DNA of 64,000 nucleotides from Oceanobacillus manasiensis (GCF_000724085.1 NZ_CCDL010000001.1:248001-312000); one strand, 5' to 3'. Shown: positions 36,160 to 46,205, numbered from the stretch's first letter. Numbers and translations are program-made. Notes: generated by a model from the sequence alone, not told the origin.

Positions 36160-36696
36160 CTATATTTTTTCCTCCCACTCTTCAGCTAGAATTGCATAAA
36201 AATATTCATCCCACCAATCCCTATTACCCTTCTTATAATGTGCAGGTATACACTTCTTGAAATGGCCCTCTCTCCTCATTCCGATCTTCTCCATAACACG
36301 GGAAGAAGCAATATTTTGAGGCTGACAAGTGGCAATTATCCGATGAATTTTCAATTCTTCAAAACTATACTTGAGAATAGCCATTGCGGCTTCTGATGCC
36401 AACCCATTATTGTGATATTCTGGATTAAAAACCCATCCTATTTCATAAGTTCTTTCTCCACCCCATTTATGAAAAACCATATGACCTATAAGTGCATTTT
36501 CTTCCTTAAAAATCACAGGGAATTTTTCCGCATTCTCTCCGACGTTTTCTCTTATAAAATCCTTTACTCCCTTTTCAGACAACACTCCTTCAGGTATATA
36601 TTCCATCACATTACTATCAGATGTATACTTCAAAACAGATTCCCAGTCTTCGAATTGAAAATCTCGTATCAATAGTCTGTCCGTATTGATTAACAT
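36160..36696 (-). CDS. RimJ/RimL-type GNAT acetyltransferase
   Basis: 178 residues: LINTDRLLIRDFQFEDW, YHNNGLASEAAMAIL for acetyl-CoA binding and ASSRVMEKIGMRREGHFKK. The start was set at the Met at 36696, seven bases after GGAGG. Substrate unknown; related enzymes acetylate ribosomal protein N-termini or aminoglycosides. Confidence 0.85.
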   Translation of the reverse strand: MLINTDRLLIRDFQFEDWESVLKYTSDSNVMEYIPEGVLSEKGVKDFIRENVGENAEKFPVIFKEENALIGHMVFHKWGGERTYEIGWVFNPEYHNNGLASEAAMAILKYSFEELKIHRIIATCQPQNIASSRVMEKIGMRREGHFKKCIPAHYKKGNRDWWDEYFYAILAEEWEEKI

Positions 36697-36738
36697 ATCT
36701 TTTCCTCCAAGAAGTGCCAAGCCATAGCTTGAGCACCT

Positions 36739-37263
36739 TCATCTATCACATGTAATATTTCTACTCGTAATAACTTCTGCAAACCAACGTAGTACTCCAT
36801 TATGATGGTTTATAATTTCTTGGGCTGTAATAACTTGTGAATCCCAGGTACTATGTGTATCTGAAACTAACGTAACCTTATAACCCAAACTAAACGCTCT
36901 TCTACAAGTCGTATCCACGCATACTTCTGTTTGAATTCCGGTAATTACAAGTTGTTCAATACCCTGTTTTTTAAGTTCATCATTTAAAGTAGTATTTAAA
37001 AAGGAATCTGGAGTAGCCTTTTGAATAATTATATCTTGTTTGCTTGGCGTAATGTCAGAGTGGATCTCCCACCCCTTTGCGCCGTACTCTAAAGGCTGAC
37101 CAGCAGGTGCATTATGTTGAATATAAAAGATCGGGGTTCCTTTAGAGCGTGCTTGATCAATTAAGTCCTTTAAATTATGTAGTAACTTTTCTCCTTTATA
37201 TACAACATTACCGTCCTGAAACATACCATTTTGAACATCAATAACGAGAAGCGCTTTCTTCAT
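36739..37263 (-). CDS. Isochorismatase-family cysteine hydrolase
   Basis: 174 residues with the catalytic triad of the family: Asp in LLVIDVQNGMF, Lys in IIIQKATPDSF and Cys in GIQTEVCVDTTCRRAF. Members hydrolyse amides such as nicotinamide or ureidoacrylate, or isochorismate. Substrate not predictable. Monocistronic within the metabolite-processing zone. Confidence 0.87.
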   Translation of the reverse strand: MKKALLVIDVQNGMFQDGNVVYKGEKLLHNLKDLIDQARSKGTPIFYIQHNAPAGQPLEYGAKGWEIHSDITPSKQDIIIQKATPDSFLNTTLNDELKKQGIEQLVITGIQTEVCVDTTCRRAFSLGYKVTLVSDTHSTWDSQVITAQEIINHHNGVLRWFAEVITSRNITCDR

Positions 37264-37326
37264 TATTCTCCCCCTTTGTAATCTCTTCTATTAGACTGTG
37301 GCAGGTTTGTTGTAACTTGAAATTTA

Positions 37327-37776
37327 TCATTCCTGCGTAACTTCTACGATTATTTCATCAAAATATTTCTCATCAATATAAACCTCTAATTTCCATGCCC
37401 CTGATGATGGAAACATTACGGTTGAACGGGCATGCCCGTTAATGGATGTACCACGAGGGGATAATTTTTCATCTTTAAATGTTATTGGATTTATCGAATC
37501 TTCTTCACCTTGCTTAAATGCTTTTACTTCCCATTCTTTATGGGAAATTTCGTCTGGTCCCCAAAAATGCCACATCCACTTTTGTCCACTCTCTGTGATG
37601 GTTTTAAGACCAATTATTCCAATGCTACCTTCTTTTCCAAACATTTCACCGTACTCATTTGTAAAAAAAGGACTATCATCTTCCCATTTTTCTTCTTTAA
37701 GGGTTTCTTCTGTTTTACAAGCTGCGATTACAGAAACAAGGCTAAGGACAATCAGCAACAATCGTTTTTTCCTCAA
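37327..37776 (-). CDS. DUF4871-like lipoprotein
   Basis: 149 residues: signal peptide with lipobox IAAC (Cys20), then a beta-rich domain with WMWHFWGPDE and GAWKLEVYIDEKYFDEIIVEV. The end strand resembles an immunoglobulin-like fold. Exported and anchored to the membrane. Function unknown. Confidence 0.7.
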   Translation of the reverse strand: MRKKRLLLIVLSLVSVIAACKTEETLKEEKWEDDSPFFTNEYGEMFGKEGSIGIIGLKTITESGQKWMWHFWGPDEISHKEWEVKAFKQGEEDSINPITFKDEKLSPRGTSINGHARSTVMFPSSGAWKLEVYIDEKYFDEIIVEVTQE

Positions 37777-37863
37777 AATAATTCCCCCATAGTTTCAATG
37801 AAACTAATTGAATAGTCATTGGCTAATTTAACATCAAAAGGCTGGCTAAATATGCACTTTTCA

Positions 37864-38310
37864 TTAAATATAATTGAATACTTTTATATCTATCTCATCT
37901 ATGTAACCAATCTCTTGTTTTAAGTCCCATAACAGTATTTCAGATGTCTCATTATTTTTGAGAAATGGTTGGAGTTTTACAAGCGTAGTAAAATAGACAG
38001 GATTATACTTTACCTCGTCACTGACCAAGCTTTTCACTTTCAACAATCCCTTAAATTCTAACCCTGAAACTCTCTGACCAGTTTCTTCGTAAAGTTCCCT
38101 TATAGCACACTCTTTTGGTGTTTCGTCTTCTTCCCTCCTTCCTGCTGGTATTTCCCATTGCTTTCTCAACGTGTTATAACATAAAAGATATTTATCATCA
38201 CATTTAATTACTGCATAAGAACCAGCTAACCGATGATAATCATATACTTCTGCTTCTTTCACAACAATAAAATCAAGAAAACTAAAACCATTATTCTTCG
38301 TATTATTCAA
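37864..38310 (-). CDS. NUDIX hydrolase 5
   Basis: 148 residues with AGRREEDETPKECAIRELYE then ETGQ, a complete Nudix box with Ala in place of the first Gly. It has an N-terminal extension of about 25 residues before the first strand (AGSYAVIKCDDKYLLCYN). Fifth NUDIX gene in the window. Substrate unknown. Confidence 0.85.
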   Translation of the reverse strand: MNNTKNNGFSFLDFIVVKEAEVYDYHRLAGSYAVIKCDDKYLLCYNTLRKQWEIPAGRREEDETPKECAIRELYEETGQRVSGLEFKGLLKVKSLVSDEVKYNPVYFTTLVKLQPFLKNNETSEILLWDLKQEIGYIDEIDIKVFNYI

Positions 38311-38402
38311 TTGGGAACCTCCATTTAATTAAACCGCCATACTGTGCAAGTAAGTTTTTATTAATGCTATCCACGAACGATCGACGACGACTTATTCGTC
38401 TT

Positions 38403-39065
38403 TTACCTATTTCTAACCACATAGGTAATAGCATTTGTTTTTAATAACACCTCTTTGTCATTACGCACTATCTTATATTTCAATGGTTTTACCTGCTCCT
38501 TAACAACTTCCCAACCATTATAAAAGCTTCTTAATTTACCTATCATATCTTCAGTCTTTATATTTACTTCCATTAGAGCATCCAGTCTTTCATTTGTTTG
38601 AATGTCCGTTTCTTCTACTTCAGAGTTTACGATTATACAATTTAAACCGCCATCTTTCGTGCCTGCTGCCATCTTTTTTAAAACGCTATCAAAAATAGAT
38701 TCTGAAGCAACATGTTCTAAGCTTGATACGGCTACAATATAATCATATTCATTTTGCTTAATTTGATAATCTGTTATATCAGAGTTCTCTAATTCAATTA
38801 CTTCTTCAACATCATACTCTTTACTGTATCGGCTTAATTTCTCTATTGCAGAGGGTAATAAATCAACACAAACAACTTTTCTAGCACTGTGCTTTAATTC
38901 ATTTGCAATTGGAATGCTGTTCCTACCTACACCAGCCCCTAAATCAAGAACGCGAATATCCCGCTTCCCTTTTAGTAGTGATAATTGTTCCATTACCGTT
39001 TTTACAGGCTTATATAGCCAGGATCCCTCTTCAAATAATTTATAGTTTTCATAACAAAAAATCAT
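38403..39065 (-). CDS. SAM-dependent methyltransferase
   Basis: 220 residues from the Met at 39065: class I fold with motif I VLDLGAGVGRNSIPIA, motif II VVCVDLLP and VAVSSLEHVA. The start is uncertain; TTG 39098 is an alternative without a closely spaced ribosome site. Target unknown. Confidence 0.8.
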   Translation of the reverse strand: MIFCYENYKLFEEGSWLYKPVKTVMEQLSLLKGKRDIRVLDLGAGVGRNSIPIANELKHSARKVVCVDLLPSAIEKLSRYSKEYDVEEVIELENSDITDYQIKQNEYDYIVAVSSLEHVASESIFDSVLKKMAAGTKDGGLNCIIVNSEVEETDIQTNERLDALMEVNIKTEDMIGKLRSFYNGWEVVKEQVKPLKYKIVRNDKEVLLKTNAITYVVRNR

Positions 39066-39122
39066 GATATTTCTTCTCTTCTCGTCGAATATATTCAACT
39101 CTATCCAAATAATAATCCCCTT

Positions 39123-39545
39123 TTAATGGTTAAACTGTACCTTATTTAAATTTTCATTTGGAACTCCGGTTTCTATGTAACTTCTTATCAATTTCCATCC
39201 ATTGTTTTCATTTCTTTTAAATGTCTGAAAGAACAAACTAATATTCTCTAATTTCTTTCCGTCAACTATTAGTGTAGCTGATAAAATTGCCATTATTTCA
39301 TTTTGTCGTAAAGGGATGATCGCTATTTCATTTAAGTCCCATTCGTTTCCCTCTTGCTTGGCAAACTTAAACCCTTGTTCCCAGCCAGTTACCGACTCTT
39401 CATAGCCAAAGTCTACTAATTCGCCATTTGAAATCTCTCTTGCTTTATAATCAATGGACATCATATCTCTCAATTCTGCTAAAGACGATTTTCTCCACAC
39501 ATCTAAATAGGAATCAAGAAACTCGCGAAATGATTTATTTTTCAT
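39123..39545 (-). CDS. NTF2-like (SnoaL/DUF4440-type) protein
   Basis: 140 residues, one helix bundle then a curved sheet: REFLDSYLDVWRKSSLAEL, then ISLFFQTFKRNENNGWKLIRSYIETG at the C-terminus, the normal end of the fold. A GGAGGTCC ribosome site precedes ATG 39545. Ligand unknown. Confidence 0.65.
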   Translation of the reverse strand: MKNKSFREFLDSYLDVWRKSSLAELRDMMSIDYKAREISNGELVDFGYEESVTGWEQGFKFAKQEGNEWDLNEIAIIPLRQNEIMAILSATLIVDGKKLENISLFFQTFKRNENNGWKLIRSYIETGVPNENLNKVQFNH

Positions 39546-39572
39546 AATAGGGGACCTCCTGATATATCATGT

Positions 39573-39758
39573 TTACTCATTAACAGGTTTTATAAAAAGA
39601 AGTAACAAAAAGCTAAGCCATGAAATACTCAGCATGATAAAGTAAACAAAATTCCAAGTAGATTGTTCTTCCATTAAAGCTATAACCTTTATAATTAATA
39701 GTAGAGAAATAATTATGAAAGATAATATATTTGCGTTCCTAAGTAAAAACTTCTTCAT
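39573..39758 (-). CDS. Small two-helix membrane protein
   Basis: 61 residues with two hydrophobic helices (about 9-28 and 36-57) and a basic N-terminus. It lies between the NTF2-like gene and a truncated GNAT gene, with a GGGGGGAAAG ribosome site. Not recognised. Confidence 0.6.
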   Translation of the reverse strand: MKKFLLRNANILSFIIISLLLIIKVIALMEEQSTWNFVYFIMLSISWLSFLLLLFIKPVNE

Positions 39759-39794
39759 CTTCTTTCCCCCCTAAAACAACTTGTTCTAAAGTTG

Positions 39795-39983
39795 TCAAAT
39801 GAATAAGCCTTCCTTTTCCCAAAAAGGATCGAGAAACCCTTCTTCATATAATCCGTTATGATCTAAATCTTCCTGGTTATATGGTGAGAGGTCATGGAGA
39901 TATAACTGATATATATTTTTAAGAATAGCTTTATCTTGAAGCTTAATCCGCATTAATTCGGGTGAGCATTGATTAGAATCCAT
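39795..39983 (-). pseudogene. N-terminal GNAT fragment
   Basis: 62 residues with a good ribosome site (AAGGAGGG) and the start of a GNAT domain (LQDKAILKNIYQLYLHDLSPY, FWEKEGL), ending abruptly where the central sheet should begin. No later GNAT motif occurs in the 40 bases before the next gene, so the rest was deleted. Confidence 0.7.
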
Positions 39984-40150
39984 TTTACCCTCCTTAATTA
40001 ATACATCCTTATATCTACTTTCGACTTAAGTCCTAATGAAACCTTTTTTTATATTTTAAGTTGCTTTTTGTGGGTACATTTCACGCGGGGGTAATGAATT
40101 GTAAGGCTCAAATTTATTATTTTATATGAGGGGTATTTGCTAGTAGAAAC

Positions 40151-40190
40151 AAAAACCTACAGAGGAAAGAGATCCCTTTGTAGGTTTTTA
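40151..40190. terminator. Bidirectional-type terminator
   Basis: AAAAACCTACA and TGTAGGTTTTT arms with extra pairing inside, seven bases past the stop of the gene at 40197. The region 39984-40150 holds no gene. Confidence 0.8.
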
Positions 40191-40196
40191 TAATTT

Positions 40197-41453
40197 TTAA
40201 TAGTTACCCAAGTTCTGAGTTGGTGTCATAACGATCACTGGATTCTTGGATGGATCCAACCACTTCATAATCGAAACTACATTTGATTGAGAAGTGGCTA
40301 CACAACCAAGTGTATAACTGCTTCCAGTATGAAGGAAAATGGCACTACCTTTTCCAGGTGTTCTTTGGGTATTATAATTTATGACAAAGCCATATGTATA
40401 TAGACGATGTGTCATATTTTCAGCGCTTTTCCATTGACCTTCTGTTTTACTTTTTGATTGCCATGTGTTGTAAAGAGGGGAATCAGAATCGTCAACCCAT
40501 ACATCATCACTTGTGATATCTCTCCATGGAAGTTTGGTTCCAGGATTTCCTTTTTGTCCGAAACCTGTACCGATTGTATATTTTCCAATAGGTGTTTTCC
40601 CATCGCCTTCTTTTTGTTTACCAAACCCATTTTTACCGAGAAAACCTGACGTGTTCAGGACCTGATTCCATTTACCGCTTCCATCTTTCTCGAAAGTTTG
40701 GATGGTTGCATTACTGGTACTATAACCGTTTGCTGTAACTAATATGAGTTGGCGGTTTCCACTAACCGTTTTCAACTTATCAGCATCATTTTTAGGATTT
40801 GCAGGTTTCTTGGTAGTAGTTTGACTAGATTCCTCTTTCTTTTCTTCTTTCGTAGCGACAACAGGTTTTTTATCAGACAAATATTTACTTGAAAGCCAAC
40901 CCGATTTACCATTTACGTTTACTTTACTCCAAGCATCACTTAACTCTGTCACCGTAACAGTTTGTCCTTCTTGAACGCTAGTAATGACAGCGTGATTTGT
41001 ACCCGGTCCATTCCGAACGTTCAGCGAGCTAACATCTACATATTTTGTTATAGGATCAATAACTTTAGTGGAAGGATCAGCTGACTTCGTTTCTTTTTCA
41101 GCTTCTGAAGTTTGTGTTTCTACTTTTTCCTCCTTTTTTGCTTCAGATTTTACTTTATCCGATGTTTCCTTGTTTACTTCAGCAGTTTCCTTCTTGTCTT
41201 CTTCCTTATCTTTTCCTTCACTTTCCTCTTCTTTATCCTTACTTTCTTTTTCCTCTTCCGTCTCGTGCTTGTTTTCTTCCGATTTAATCTTTTTATTAAT
41301 CTCTTTGTCTTTATTAGCTTCCTCAGGTGTCTCTTCTATAGATTTTTCTGCATTCGCTTCTGAATCGTTATTGCCTATCCACACAATGCCAACTACTAGC
41401 ACAGCAATTATGAGGAGAGAGGAGATTCCTACCATCCATTTTTTCTTCGCCAT
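40197..41453 (-). CDS. L,D-transpeptidase-like exported protein with SH3 domain
   Basis: 418 residues: N-terminal membrane anchor (about 5-27), a long Glu/Lys-rich low-complexity linker (about 30-130), an SH3b domain (LNVRNGPGTNHAVI to GWLSSKYLS), a second linker, and a YkuD-like catalytic domain with IFLHTGSSYTLGCVA, the His/Cys signature of L,D-transpeptidases. It should act on peptidoglycan outside the membrane. The linker probably spans the wall. Confidence 0.82.
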   Translation of the reverse strand: MAKKKWMVGISSLLIIAVLVVGIVWIGNNDSEANAEKSIEETPEEANKDKEINKKIKSEENKHETEEEKESKDKEEESEGKDKEEDKKETAEVNKETSDKVKSEAKKEEKVETQTSEAEKETKSADPSTKVIDPITKYVDVSSLNVRNGPGTNHAVITSVQEGQTVTVTELSDAWSKVNVNGKSGWLSSKYLSDKKPVVATKEEKKEESSQTTTKKPANPKNDADKLKTVSGNRQLILVTANGYSTSNATIQTFEKDGSGKWNQVLNTSGFLGKNGFGKQKEGDGKTPIGKYTIGTGFGQKGNPGTKLPWRDITSDDVWVDDSDSPLYNTWQSKSKTEGQWKSAENMTHRLYTYGFVINYNTQRTPGKGSAIFLHTGSSYTLGCVATSQSNVVSIMKWLDPSKNPVIVMTPTQNLGNY

Positions 41454-41636
41454 ATCGTAAAACCACTCTTTTCTTTACGTATTTGCATCCTTATCTATTA
41501 TCGGCAAATTTATGCATTTATTTAAAAGGGACTGCCCTTTCTTATGTAGTTACCGTTACAGCTCGACAACAGTGTGAAGATTAAAGAAACAACAAAACGG
41601 GGTCTATACTTAACGCCTAGCAGCTCAAAAATCCTA

Positions 41637-42089
41637 TTAATCTAAATTAACTAAAATAATATCGTCTTGTATACTCTCGCAACCCTCTAAAATGTACTCC
41701 GTACTTTCTGTGGATTCTATAAATTTAATCGAGGTACAAGTTGTGGTATTGATCTCCCCGTCACCAAACGTATCTCTTCTTGTGTCACGTGTTGAAGTTA
41801 TTGTTTCCCCGTTATATTCTAGGTCGTGCAGCATCGGATCACCTTCAGTGGTATACATCACTACTCTAAGGCTATCTTTCCGTCCATTTTCCGCATTCTG
41901 GTGAAATTCATCAAATCTTTCTATATTTTCAATATCACCATTTCTATCTTTAACGTCTTCAGTTGAAGGAGTGTAATCAGGAATATTATTTTGTTCTTGA
42001 TTCGGTTTTGTTGTGTACTCTGTATTCTGACAACCAACAACGACCAAGGTAATAATTAAAACACTTACAAATCGCACTAACTTTTTCAT
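41637..42089 (-). CDS. DUF4362-like lipoprotein
   Basis: 150 residues: lipobox VVGC (Cys20), a spacer rich in Asn and Gln, then a domain with DVKDRNGDIENIERFDEFH and DSLRVVMYTTEGDPMLHDLEYNG, recalling DUF4362 proteins of Bacillus. Exported. Function unknown. The 182 bases upstream of 41637 up to the L,D-transpeptidase gene hold no gene. Confidence 0.7.
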   Translation of the reverse strand: MKKLVRFVSVLIITLVVVGCQNTEYTTKPNQEQNNIPDYTPSTEDVKDRNGDIENIERFDEFHQNAENGRKDSLRVVMYTTEGDPMLHDLEYNGETITSTRDTRRDTFGDGEINTTTCTSIKFIESTESTEYILEGCESIQDDIILVNLD

Positions 42090-42167
42090 TGTATTTATTC
42101 CCCCCCAATAAGTAAGACGTTTTTATCTAAAGGATGTTTCATTTAATTCAAACTACTACAGATCAGT

Positions 42168-42201
42168 AAAAAGACACCTTGCTCCTATTTAGCAAGGCGT
42201 C
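42168..42201 (-). terminator. ileS terminator
   Basis: Minus-strand stem GACGCCTTGCT / AGCAAGGTGTC followed by TTTTT, 13 bases past the ileS stop. Confidence 0.82.
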
Positions 42202-42213
42202 CTATCCGAATTT

Positions 42214-45200
42214 CTATGACTCAATAGACAGCTCTACTTCATTTCCTTCCACTTCAAAACTTTTCATAGTAGGTTTACTCTCAAAATGAATCTTATTTAA
42301 AATCAAATTCCGTTGCATTAATTCATCATGCTCAACCAGAACGTTTTGCAGCCATGTATCAGCCTGGATAAATAGGTCTACTCGTAAATCAACAGGTAGA
42401 TTTAATTCTTTTCTATATGTTTGTACTGCTCGGATTACTTCTCTTACTAATCCTTCTTCTCTTAATTCCTGCGTTACATTTGTATCTAATAAGGTTAGGA
42501 AATGATTACCTTCCAGTAATGCAAAGCCATCTCTTCCCTTTCTCTCAACAAGAACGTCCTCTTTAGTGAGTTGTACAGTGTCACCTGAATTTAGTACTAC
42601 CAACAATTCGCCTTCTTCAAGAAACGTCGCCTTTTCCAGGTTGCCTAATGCCTCTACTTTGTTTTTCACTTCACCTAGAGATTTTCCTAGCTTAGGTCCA
42701 GCAACTGAGAAATTTAACTTCATGTCGAATTGTATTAACTCTCGAGCAACTTCTTTAAATGTTACTTCCTTTATATTCATTTCATCTTTTATGATAGAAA
42801 CATATTTCTGCAACGCAGACAGATTAGATGCTTCTACTGGCACGACAACCAGCCTGGCTAGTGGTTGTTTCGTTTTTATTCCAACTGTATTGCGCAACGA
42901 TCTGGTAAGCTCTATGATTTCTAAAACGGCATCCATATCCTTTTCTAATTGTTCATCCACAAGTTTATCGTCTAATTGTGGATAATCCGAGATATGCACA
43001 CTTTTGTTCATTAAGCTTGTGTATATGTCTTCTGAAACAAATGGTGTGTAGGGAGCCATGAGCTGAGAAAGCTTCTTTAAAACCTCAAATAAAGTACTAA
43101 ATGCTGCCCGCTTATCATCGGTCATTCCATTACTCCAAAAACGCTGTCTTGAACGCCTTACATACCAATTACTAAGTTCATCAACAAAGGTAGCGATGGT
43201 CCTTGCCCCTTTGGTGATGTCATATTCCTCCAGGCTTTGAACAACTTCCCTCGTAACGGTGTTTAGGCGAGAAATTACCCATTTATCAAGCGTTGTCGGA
43301 ATTCCGCCCAAGTCACTAGCTGGATTAAATTGATCGATTTCTGCATACATGGAATAAAAAGAGTACACATTTAACAAAGTATCAATGACTTTGGATTTTG
43401 CATGACTTACCGTCTTTTTAGAAAAGCGTTTGTTGTTCCATGGTGAGCTGTCCGCTAACAAGGCCCACCTTAACGAATCGGCACCAAACTCTTCAATAAG
43501 CTCTGTAGGATTCAAAGCATTTCCCTTACTTTTCGACATCTTTTGGCCATTTTCATCCAAAATATGTCCTAAGGAAAGAACACGTTTATAAGGTGATTGT
43601 CCTGTAAACAGTGTTGAAACTGCTAATAAGCTATAAAACCACCCTCTTGTTTGGTCAACTCCTTCAATTACGACATCTGCAGGAAATTGTTTCTTAAACA
43701 AGGGCTCGTTTTCAAATGGGTAATGGTACTGAGCAAATGGCATGGATCCACTATCAAACCATACATCGATAACCTCGCTTGTTCGATCCATTCTCCCGCC
43801 GCATGAACAGGTTAATTGGACGTTATCCACATAAGGCTTGTGCAACTCCAACTCTTCTGACACTTTTTCCACAGCAAGTTCTCTTAGTTCTTTTGATGAA
43901 TGTGGCGCTTTTTCTTCTCCGCATTCCTGACAAACCCACACATTTAACGGTGTTCCCCAATATCTATTTCTTCCTATATTCCAATCCACCATGTTATCTA
44001 AAAAGTTCCCAAACCTTCCATCTTTCATATGGGAAGGGAACCAACTAACTTCCTGGTTATTTGCCTGCATTTTTTCTTTCACAGCTGTTGTCTTAATAAA
44101 CCAACCTTCCATTGCGTAATAAAGCAGTGGACTGTCACATCGCCAACAGTGTGGATAACTATGTTGATATTTTTGCTTCTCAAATAAAAGATTTTGTTTT
44201 GATAGCATTTTTATGATGTCTACGTCACAATCTTTTACAAATCGCCCCGCAAGTGGCATTATCTCTTCCGTGTAGCGACCTTTTGTATCCACAACATTGA
44301 TATAATCAAATTGATTTTCCTGTATTGCCTTGTAATCATCTTCACCATGGGCTGGCGCGATATGCACAATACCTGTTCCGCTTGTATCTGTAACAAAGTC
44401 TGCCCCAATCACTTTATGTCCACTAGTTACCGTGACATAATCAAAAGGAGCTTCATAAGGGAGACCTAGTAAGTCTTTCCCTTTCAGGGTTTCCAGCACC
44501 TCGTAATCCTCTTTCATCACGCTTGGAGCCAAAGATTCTGCAAGAATAAACACTTCTGAGTCTTGCTTTACTCGGACGTAGTTCATAGTAGGATTGACTG
44601 CCACGGCAACATTCCCTGGTAATGTCCATGGTGTCGTCGTCCAGCCTAAGAGATACTCATTTGTGCTGCCTTTTAGTCGAAACTTGGCTGTTACAGATAA
44701 ATCGGAAACGTCTTTATACCCTTGTGCCACTTCATGAGAGCTAAGGGAAGTTTCGCAATGTGGACAATAGGGGACAACTCGATGCCCTTTATATAAATAA
44801 CCATTCTCATGGATTGTGGATAAGATGTTCCAGACAGACTCAATATACTTGTTGTTTAGTGTTACATAAGGATTTTCCATATCGACCCAATAACCAAGTG
44901 CCTCCGTGAATTGTTTCCACTCACTTTCATAAGCAAAGACACTTTCTTTACATTTCTGAATGAAATTCTCAACACCATATTCCTCGATCTCATCTTTCCC
45001 ACGAATGTTTAATTGTTTTTCCACTTCTAATTCAACAGGTAAACCATGAGTATCCCAGCCCGCTTTTCGCAGCACCTGGTAACCAGCCATTGTTTTGTAT
45101 CTTGCTACAAAGTCCTTGATCGTTCTTCCAAGGGCATGACCTGCATGTGGCAGCCCATTTGCAGTTGGCGGACCTTCATAAAAAACATAGGTCTCTCTTC

Positions 45201-45294
45201 CTTCACGATTAGCTATGGAGCATTCAAACGTTTTGTCTGCTTCCCATTTTTTTCGAACCCTTAATTCCCTTTCAACATTGGTCTCCTTCACCAT
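42214..45294 (-). CDS. ileS: Isoleucyl-tRNA synthetase, class 2 (IleRS2, eukaryotic-like)
   Basis: About 1026 residues. The class I signatures are GLPHAGHA (HIGH) and [10 protein letters not shown] (KMSKS); CP1 editing domain with [12 protein letters not shown] and HGEDDY; anticodon-binding domain with [11 protein letters not shown]. The length, [22 protein letters not shown] and the [16 protein letters not shown] segment are those of the long IleRS2 class, which includes mupirocin-insensitive enzymes, not the 920-residue IleRS1 of Bacillus subtilis. The start lies among GTG, ATG, ATG, GTG codons at 45300-45289; ATG 45294 was chosen after GAGG. Confidence 0.92.
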   Translation of the reverse strand: MVKETNVERELRVRKKWEADKTFECSIANREGRETYVFYEGPPTANGLPHAGHALGRTIKDFVARYKTMAGYQVLRKAGWDTHGLPVELEVEKQLNIRGKDEIEEYGVENFIQKCKESVFAYESEWKQFTEALGYWVDMENPYVTLNNKYIESVWNILSTIHENGYLYKGHRVVPYCPHCETSLSSHEVAQGYKDVSDLSVTAKFRLKGSTNEYLLGWTTTPWTLPGNVAVAVNPTMNYVRVKQDSEVFILAESLAPSVMKEDYEVLETLKGKDLLGLPYEAPFDYVTVTSGHKVIGADFVTDTSGTGIVHIAPAHGEDDYKAIQENQFDYINVVDTKGRYTEEIMPLAGRFVKDCDVDIIKMLSKQNLLFEKQKYQHSYPHCWRCDSPLLYYAMEGWFIKTTAVKEKMQANNQEVSWFPSHMKDGRFGNFLDNMVDWNIGRNRYWGTPLNVWVCQECGEEKAPHSSKELRELAVEKVSEELELHKPYVDNVQLTCSCGGRMDRTSEVIDVWFDSGSMPFAQYHYPFENEPLFKKQFPADVVIEGVDQTRGWFYSLLAVSTLFTGQSPYKRVLSLGHILDENGQKMSKSKGNALNPTELIEEFGADSLRWALLADSSPWNNKRFSKKTVSHAKSKVIDTLLNVYSFYSMYAEIDQFNPASDLGGIPTTLDKWVISRLNTVTREVVQSLEEYDITKGARTIATFVDELSNWYVRRSRQRFWSNGMTDDKRAAFSTLFEVLKKLSQLMAPYTPFVSEDIYTSLMNKSVHISDYPQLDDKLVDEQLEKDMDAVLEIIELTRSLRNTVGIKTKQPLARLVVVPVEASNLSALQKYVSIIKDEMNIKEVTFKEVARELIQFDMKLNFSVAGPKLGKSLGEVKNKVEALGNLEKATFLEEGELLVVLNSGDTVQLTKEDVLVERKGRDGFALLEGNHFLTLLDTNVTQELREEGLVREVIRAVQTYRKELNLPVDLRVDLFIQADTWLQNVLVEHDELMQRNLILNKIHFESKPTMKSFEVEGNEVELSIES

Positions 45295-45316
45295 CATCAC
45301 CTCATTTAAATAAACT

Positions 45317-45355
45317 AAAGCGCAGGCACCCGTTTTGGCTGGAGCTGGCCGTGGC
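45317..45355. repeat. GCGC-flanked dispersed repeat, degraded copy
   Basis: AAAGCGCAGGC followed by GGCTGGAGCTGG. It resembles the repeat at 51583-51663 (AAAAGCGCAAGC...GCTGAAGCTGG). It sits between the ileS leader terminator and the ileS start codon. Confidence 0.35.
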
Positions 45356-45416
45356 TTATCTACGCTTAACTTTCACCACTAATTTTCAGTTCATTGCTTT
45401 GTAAACAAAATTAAAA

Positions 45417-45702
45417 AACTCGACCCCACATACGTAGGATCGAGTTCATATATATAAATATATTCGACTTTTAACAAAATAAAAAAACCATAGTAGTGGT
45501 TTTTATCAAATCGTTACACTACGTACTATCATACGCGTCCTGGGTATCGGTAGAATGCCGTCAAAGTTTAAAAATCTTTTCAACTTTGCTTCTCGGAGAG
45601 GATTTTCATTACGGCCTTACCGTTGACTTTCAGCAATCGTCAACTCTCTGTAGATAAGATAAACATAACTACTCTTTCTCGTCATCGAATTATTATTAAA
45701 TT
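45417..45702 (-). promoter_or_regulatory. T-box-like leader (isoleucine) with atypical 3' half
   Basis: On the minus strand GATGACGAGAAAGAGTAG (45668-45685) and AGAGAGTTGAC match conserved stem I parts, and GAAAATCCTCTCCGAG carries the isoleucine specifier ATC at 45601-45603. A terminator hairpin with AACTCGA/TCGAGTT arms and a T-run (45417-45446) follows. The usual GGTGGNACCGCG antiterminator sequence was not found. Confidence 0.7.
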
Positions 45703-45708
45703 ATACAA

Positions 45709-45737
45709 ATCATAGCCGACCGGAATGAGAAAGTCAA
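45709..45737 (-). promoter_or_regulatory. Promoter of ileS leader
   Basis: TTGACT (45732-45737), 17-base spacer, TATGAT (45709-45714) on the minus strand. Confidence 0.6.
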
Positions 45738-45830
45738 CTTTAATCTTTACATTTATTAGTCTGTTATTTGTGTTTTCTGCTATTATAGAATATATACTGA
45801 AAATTGGATCTATAAAAGGGGACTAAAAAA

Positions 45831-45995
45831 TTGAATGAACTTTTAATGTTATCCATTTTGTTCTTTATCTTTTTGACTTACAAGTTGATTAAAATATTCC
45901 GAATAGAAGGCGTGCCAAGAAGCAATAAGATCTTAGCTTGGTCTATATATGGAGTTTGCACTGTTGGATTGATTTCTGTTAATTTGTGGCTATAG
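45831..45995 (+). CDS. Small membrane protein (54 residues)
   Basis: TTG start at 45831 with AAAGGGG upstream. Two hydrophobic helices (MLSILFFIFLTYKLIKIF and LAWSIYGVCTVGLISVNLWL) flank a basic loop with GVPRSNK. The spacing, composition and topology look like a real short gene. Function unknown. Confidence 0.55.
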   Translation: MNELLMLSILFFIFLTYKLIKIFRIEGVPRSNKILAWSIYGVCTVGLISVNLWL

Positions 45996-46030
45996 ATAGC
46001 ACAGAGAAACCTATTACTAATGAGTGATTG

Positions 46031-46059
46031 TTTTCTTTTTACTTAGAATAGGGTATAAT
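46031..46059 (+). promoter_or_regulatory. Antitoxin RNA 2 promoter
   Basis: TTTTCT (46031-46036), 17-base spacer ending in GGG, TATAAT (46054-46059); the same layout as the antitoxin 1 promoter. Confidence 0.6.
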
Positions 46060-46065
46060 ACAAGT

Positions 46066-46205
46066 AATAAAACATATAATTTAAAAAACCGCTTGGTGCT
46101 GGTACACCAAACGGTTTGCAATAGCTAAGGCTCCCTGCAAGGGGGTCAGCATAGGGTAGAAATAATCCACCAGAGCTGCTAACTCAAGGGTGGGTTATTT
46201 TTTTT
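46066..46205 (+). ncRNA. Antitoxin RNA 2 of type I toxin-antitoxin locus
   Basis: About 140 nt. It begins with a hairpin (AACCGCTTGGTG...CACCAAACGGTT), carries CTCCCTGCAAGGGGG matching the toxin 2 leader, and ends in a terminator with arms 46160-46171 and 46188-46200 plus a run of T. Order of elements equals antitoxin RNA 1. Confidence 0.7.

Noticed and set aside
41068-41460. 130-residue plus-strand ORF rich in Ser and Phe
   Set aside because: It is the antisense of the Glu/Lys-rich linker of the L,D-transpeptidase gene; the low-complexity codons keep the opposite frame open by chance.
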